From: Whalleya microplaca
Lineage: Eukaryota; Ascomycota; Sordariomycetes; Xylariales; Xylariaceae
Direction: 5' to 3'
NCBI GenBank assembly: GCA_022497155.1
Contig: MU385728.1
Coordinates: 434,001-498,000, forward strand
Length of the DNA stretch: 64,000 bases
In this document: positions 59,201 through 64,000 of the stretch, one piece after another
Position numbering within the stretch: position 1 is the first letter of the stretch
How the letters are laid out: each line of letters opens with the position of its first letter
Made by a program: the position numbers and the translations under genes
The notes under the pieces: generated by a model
Database searches by the model: none
Seen by the model: the letters and a program-made list of their open reading frames with translations, nothing else
Told to the model about the DNA's origin: nothing

Positions 59201-59897
59201 TGGGAAGAAGTGCTCCGCAGAGCTACACAAACCTAGGATAGTAAAAAATACCAGGGACAGCCGATCCAAAATTCTGTCGAACCTGAGATAATCAAACTGG
59301 AGAAGGATGGACGTGTGATATACTACAGCCACGGTAGAGCCGCATGGGAATTATTGGCACCCGGTGGCTGACAGAAACCAGGATCAGGAAGGACACACAC
59401 CATCGTCATGCGGAGAGCGGATTACATTTCATTCATAATGGTTTATTACGGACATATCGTAAGTTATTAGAGGCGCTCACATCTTTAACGGCCACGTCGC
59501 GTGGCTTGAGATAGATCAGGGCCAGAGTCGGCGGCAGGCCTCATCGATGACTGGGCGGATAATCCCGCTGCCCGCCCACCTTCGAAAGGAGGCGTTCACT
59601 AATCTGTATTTGCAGCCACAGACCGATGAGGAAACGTTCCAGGGCCTCGCCATGCAAAACAGCAAATGACCAATCACCTGCAGGTCTCCCGCTGGGGATG
59701 GTCACACGGCAGAATCGGCACATTCTGTTGCGCAGTGCGTCCGTCGTAGCTCCGGCATGTCAAAGGAGGCAAGGAGGTATGTGCATACATACCGAACAAG
59801 TGAGTGAGCAGACTGATTGATAGGTGGGGAAAAAAAAATTCGATAAAATAGATGAAGGTCGTCTCAAAGACCGAAATGTCCATGCTCACTCCCCCTA
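56253..59897. other. Gene-poor stretch, no supported gene
   Basis: Short frames only. A 78-codon frame at 57818-58054 begins at TTG and has no domain. Confidence 0.4.
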
Positions 59898-59912
59898 GGG
59901 GGGGGGGGGGGG
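59898..59912. repeat. G15 mononucleotide run
   Basis: Fifteen consecutive G, preceded by CCCCCTA. Confidence 0.9.
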
Positions 59913-60061
59913 TTCGCATGCATTAGAATTCGACCCATCTGTTGGTTGGACCGAAAGGGGAGAGGGAGCGGGACGATAAGTGTTTGCTCCCTTCTCTTTT
60001 TAGCTGGGTTGCGTGCGCCGCCCGCGCGCCACCGCCGCCGTCGCATTTTGCCTCTCGCGCA
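59913..60061. other. Intergenic
   Basis: GC-rich around 60010-60060 (CCGCCGCC-like); nothing is supported. Confidence 0.4.
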
Positions 60062-60472
60062 TCAATAACGGCAACTGTGCGTCTGCGCGTGCGGTTGGTT
60101 GCTTGCGTGACAGCGGTCGGCCTGCAATGCGCTCATTAGGGATACCTTTATAGCAAACCGGATTGTCCATGGGATCTGCTGGTCGGTCCCGGTAAGTTCA
60201 TCTCCATGGGTGTAGGATCCATCCACCGCCTCTGGAACGTCATGGACGTGGCATTGGCCATTGAACAGAAGTCCCGTATGTGCCTCGTAGCAAACATCCG
60301 ATTCCTTCGGAATTTCTGGTGTTTGAGGCTTGACATGGAACGGTGTAAGAATTGAAGCCGAAGAAGGGTGAAATATAGGTAATTGGGGATCGAGCAGTAG
60401 AAAGAGGGGTTGCTTTATTTGGAGTGACGAGTCGGTTGGACGGGATCTCCGATGACATCGGGTGTGACCCAT
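60062..60472 (-). CDS. Hypothetical 136-aa frame (uncertain)
   Basis: The minus-strand frame runs from an ATG at 60472. The middle reads like protein (KPQTPEIPKESDVCYEAHTG, GQCHVHDVPEAVDGS) but no family is recognised. The ends look noncoding and a donor-like GTATGT lies just upstream of the ATG. It may be an exon of a decayed gene or chance. Confidence 0.22.
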   Translation of the reverse strand: MGHTRCHRRSRPTDSSLQIKQPLFLLLDPQLPIFHPSSASILTPFHVKPQTPEIPKESDVCYEAHTGLLFNGQCHVHDVPEAVDGSYTHGDELTGTDQQIPWTIRFAIKVSLMSALQADRCHASNQPHAQTHSCRY

Positions 60473-61260
60473 GGAGATACATACCTAAGCAGCTAAGGTT
60501 CGATGATATGGTGGCCGCATATGATGGGAAATCCGTGCTCATGCTGCCAAGCAAAGTATGAATGTCACGTCGAAGCCCATGCATCTGCTTTCCACGTAAA
60601 CTTTAGTAGCTGGTTTCATGATGTACTAAGATACACATCGTTGTAGATGGCCTCAATCCCTTGCTTTCGTTTTCGCGAGACAGATCTATCAAGCTCTGAT
60701 GACGCTTGATGGCGCAGCGCTAGGGAGAGACCAAACTCTAAAGGATGTTACCTATTCCGGTGGTCAAGGGTGGCTGTTCTCCAATAACATTGACGTCTGT
60801 GAGCAGGGGTGGCAGAGACCACTATATTAGTGCTGACCGTTTATACTATGGAGAATCTTTATGACCACGTTCGAGTATATTTTCGGCTTATATCTGCAAG
60901 AGATATCGGTAGATTAAGTTCCCATTCTTATTGCCCGGTAAATATAGACTAGCTCTTAAATGCTTATTGCGGTAACTGGGAGTAACAAGCGAAGCGACTA
61001 ATTTGCTATCCTTGCCCTTGTCAAACATTGTTGACCCGACTATGTTCTGCAACGTTATTCCGTTGTATGCTTTCACCACTTCTCAATGCCTCGACTCCTA
61101 CTCGCCACCATACGATATTACCTAGGTACCAAGCAATTACCCATATAGAAGTCGAACTGGTATTCAATGGCCTCCTCAGTAAATAGCAATACCAGTTCCT
61201 TTCTCACCACGTACCTAATGATTCACCCGTTGGAAGAGTGGAATGCGTGTAGATCTCAAT
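60473..61260. other. Intergenic, 3' side of the LaeA-like gene
   Basis: Nothing recognised. Confidence 0.4.
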
Positions 61261-62889
61261 CTAGGAGCTGTTCTCTGGCTTCTGCCCGTATACACAGATA
61301 AGTGGCATGTATAGAAGGCATGAACTGTCGTTGTATCCCTTCCTCACCGAGACAAGGAATGCCTCCACTTGTTCCCTTCTCCAATTAAGACCCCTGGTCA
61401 TCGGTCCGAGAGCTATGGCTTGAATACCGTCAAGCAGGATTGTCTTCCAATATAGCCCCACGCTCTTGAGTGTCTTATTCTTGGGCCAAGTTCCTATCGG
61501 CACTTGAAAGACTTTCTGGCTCACGTTGATGAACCCGCACTCTCGCATTGATTCGGCTATTCGGCCGTCGTCTGAAAATCTGAAAGGAATCCCCAAACTT
61601 CCGAGTCCCGCATCGACGTATTGCCAATACTGGGCGACTGGATGGTCTTCTGGCATGCTGTTGTTACTACTCATGGGGAAATGGTGGATCTCCTGTAGCT
61701 CTAGCCATCCACCTGGTTTTAAATGGCTGCGGCGAAAAGAAGTTTAGCATCACTCGTTATTATTTGGGGAATAGATACGCTGCAAAAGAAAATCTTACTC
61801 GTATGATGTTTTCAGTAGTCTGTCCCAGTCTTTGATGGCCATAATAGTGTGCCGTGAGTGTATGTAGTCAAAATGATTTTTGGGATGTAGCCATGGACTT
61901 TCGACGTCGTCTACCATGAATCGCACATTTGGCGGCACCCAATCTGGTTGAATGGGGCTTAAGTCAATCCCCAGCACGTTAGCGCTAGGATAGGCATCCC
62001 CCACTATGCAACCTGTTAGTGGGCGGGCAAGTCTGAGAGGTACTAGACCGAATGCATGTGACTTACTTTCTATCGCCCAAATCCCAGTACCTGTCCCAAC
62101 ATCAAGAATCTCCTGTGGATTGTTACCAATAGGCGCGAAGTGTAGCTGCTGGCACAGCAGCTTGACCATAGCGTGCTTCATGTCCTCGCGTTCCTGTTCG
62201 ACGTCATCGTTGGGGAAATTGTATCGACCCTCTCTGAATTTATGATATCTCCGGCCATTTTCGAAAGAGAAATTCCATATGGTTGATGAGGCTGTTGTTG
62301 ACGCCGTCGTGGCGGTATCAGATTCGTATCCAGCATCTGTTACAGATTCGTTGTCAGGCACAATCGCACCGGCCCCCACTTGGACAAGAGCTTCGGCGTC
62401 CTGTTCGGCTTGTTGTCCCTCCGACAGGTTTTCGAATTCATCATTACCACCTTCCTCTGTCATGGGCGAATATTGAAGTGGCCAGGTGTGGCAGACATGT
62501 CCAATGGAAGCGCCGTTCACTAGAGTGTGTCCAGATGAGTTTTCCGTGTCGCAATTCGCTGGAGAGATTAGATGGGGGCTCCAGTTGAGCTTAGTTATAG
62601 AGTTATTAGATTCGACAGGATGTAAAATGGATGGGAGTAGGCGTTGGAGCGTTCGGTCCTGAAGGGGCGTCTCACTAGTGCGATGGATATGTGGCACCCG
62701 AGTGATACTATCAGTTCGGAGGTGTGAGAGAGAAAGAGAACAATGAGAGCCCTCGATTTCTCGGACTTGAGCTGGGAAGAACGGTCGGGTTGTATAATGC
62801 GACAAGGCCGAGGGCATGCAAGTACGGAGCTGGTGATGCAACTTTGGAGAGACGACAACGGTTGAGCCGCCACAACTGAAGTCTGCCAT
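61261..62889 (-). CDS. LaeA-like class I SAM-dependent methyltransferase
   Basis: Three exons are read down the strand: 62889-62067, 62003-61799 and 61726-61261. Intron 1 (62004-62066, GTAAGT...CACTAAC...CATAG) is 63 bp and stop-free. Intron 2 (61727-61798) is GTAAGA...CGCAG. Splicing gives WAIEMGDAYPSANVLGIDLS and YDHLKPGGWLELQEIH. From ATG 62889 the protein is 497 aa. The family is about 330-380 aa, and Met143 (62463, MTEEGGNDEFENLSEG) would give 355 aa, so that start is more likely and the upstream part may be leader. Motif I is ILDVGTGTGIWAIE (261-274). The NGRRYHKFREG block and VRFMVDDVESPWL are hallmarks of the LaeA/UMTA-like group. Family members include the global regulator LaeA and cluster-located methyltransferases; this one cannot be told apart without a phylogeny. 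A third SAM motif region follows in exon 3. Confidence 0.88.
62004..62066 (-). other. 63-bp intron, multiple of three and without stop
   Basis: GTAAGT, CACTAAC and CATAG are all canonical. Retention would insert 21 residues between SAM motif I and the GDAYP strand. Confidence 0.85.
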
Positions 62890-64000
62890 TGCGAGAGAAG
62901 AAGCGAGTGTGGATAGACCAGAGGCCGAATGAAAGTCTATCGTTATATGTCAGGAGTCAGGTGACAAATTATAGCCTGAGACATCCAAGCACCCCATGCG
63001 GATATGTGTCTACTAGTAGTCGCAATGGATGAAGTTTATGGGCTGGATCAATGAGCATCGCAATAGAGTGAGCGGAGATGGGGAAACACCCTTGAGTTTT
63101 CGAGTGAGAAGTGCAGGGCTCGCCCGTCCGCCCTCCACCTACGCCACGGCGGTTTGTTTCACGAAACAAGTAACAAATGGAAACTTTTTGACGTGGCTAT
63201 CAATGGCTATCAAAGAGGCCGGTGGCATCTTGTTCGGATGCCCGCATGAGAACCGGTGGTGAAAATACGCTGGGTGACTGAAATACCCGTGCAATGGGGT
63301 TGCAATACGGATACACTGCAGCTCGCCTGGTGTGGCCAATCTGCACATGAATCGCAATGAGAAATAGGTAGAGACGGTAGAGAGGCGGGCATTATAGCTT
63401 GGCGATGCTCAATCTGCTTCAGTCGGTAGCTTCCAGTATCTTGGAACGGCTGTATTATTATACATGTAAGGGAAGCGCGAGAATGCTAGAGGAGGCATAG
63501 GTATAATAGGAAGAAGAAGCCAGGCTGAAAGCGTTCGGTGGCCATGAGATAGGGAGGTAGATAGATAAAGTAGATAGGTAGGTCGGTAGGTAGGAGGTAG
63601 GATTGGATCTATCATATGTAGCATTGGTCCATGAACCAATGATGAATTGGAGGTATCCGTCATAGCCTGGATTGGCCTATGATAGGCAGCTTCTGTCTTC
63701 ATATTAGTGGCTTCAGTGGCTTCAGTGGCAGATAATCCAGGGCGGCCCAGGCACCGTCAAAACCGTCAAAACAGGCTCGACCACCCCCACTTTTCCCCAA
63801 ACACTTCATGTTAGGCACTGATCAATTTACCGTGTACGCAAGTAAGGTATGTATGTAAGGTGTGTACTATGTATGTATGTATGTATGTATGTATGTATGT
63901 ATGTACGTAAGGCGGACCCCTGGGGCCCTGAACTGCAACTTTCCACTGTAATTTAATCTAATCTGGTGCTGCTCATCTCTGCTCACGTCGTTTTCCATAG
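62890..64000. other. Upstream region of the LaeA-like gene with GTAG and TATG repeats
   Basis: GGTAGGTAGG-type repeats lie at 63555-63600, a small duplication of GGCTTCAGT at 63706-63729, and a TATG run near the end. No gene is supported. Confidence 0.5.
63868..63905. repeat. TATG tetranucleotide microsatellite, about nine copies
   Basis: An uninterrupted TATG run. Confidence 0.9.

Noticed and set aside
1..64000. CRISPR arrays, operons, phage genes and rRNA genes
   Set aside because: No regularly spaced repeats or rRNA-like sequence were seen, and gene structure is eukaryotic with spliceosomal introns.

Overview
The window looks like genomic DNA of a filamentous ascomycete (Pezizomycotina, most like a sordariomycete). 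The evidence is a HEX1-type Woronin-body protein, which is restricted to this group, short spliceosomal introns of 53-172 bp with GT/GC-AG ends and CTNAC/CTAAT-type branch sites, an AA16-like polysaccharide monooxygenase, and a LaeA-like methyltransferase. Placement below subphylum is inference. No bacterial operon, CRISPR array or phage feature was seen.

Layout. 0-3 kb: the 3' end of hex1, then a complete bleomycin hydrolase-type cysteine aminopeptidase in three exons. 3-9.5 kb: no gene I can support. 9.5-12.3 kb: a large charged, disordered protein with one conserved C-terminal domain (DUF8035-like). 12.3-17 kb: simple repeats, an intron-bearing tRNA-Leu(AAG) with a long variable arm, and a decayed secreted serine beta-lactamase-like gene. 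17-17.7 kb: a small zinc-ligand-rich protein with a SUMO-interaction-like motif and a GC-AG intron. 17.7-37 kb: a gene-poor stretch holding one clear mobile element (a 287-bp TA-flanked MITE with about 64-bp terminal inverted repeats) and a few weak gene remnants. 37.2-40 kb: two adjacent same-strand genes that appear to share one conserved domain (DUF8032-like), an old tandem pair. 40-47.2 kb: gene-poor, with satellite-like runs and a possible decayed gene.

47.2-62.9 kb is the accessory half: an FAD-dependent monooxygenase (+), then on the minus strand a small secreted protein, a hemerythrin-domain protein with a possible mitochondrial presequence, an AA16-like LPMO, an O-methyltransferase and a LaeA-like methyltransferase. 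The monooxygenase, O-methyltransferase and LaeA-like protein are typical tailoring or regulatory partners of secondary metabolism. No polyketide synthase, NRPS, terpene cyclase or transporter is visible, so this is either a remnant or coincidence.

Most gene structures here were assembled by hand from reading frames and splice signals. Three introns have lengths that are multiples of three and no in-frame stop, so a naive ORF reading merges them into the protein.
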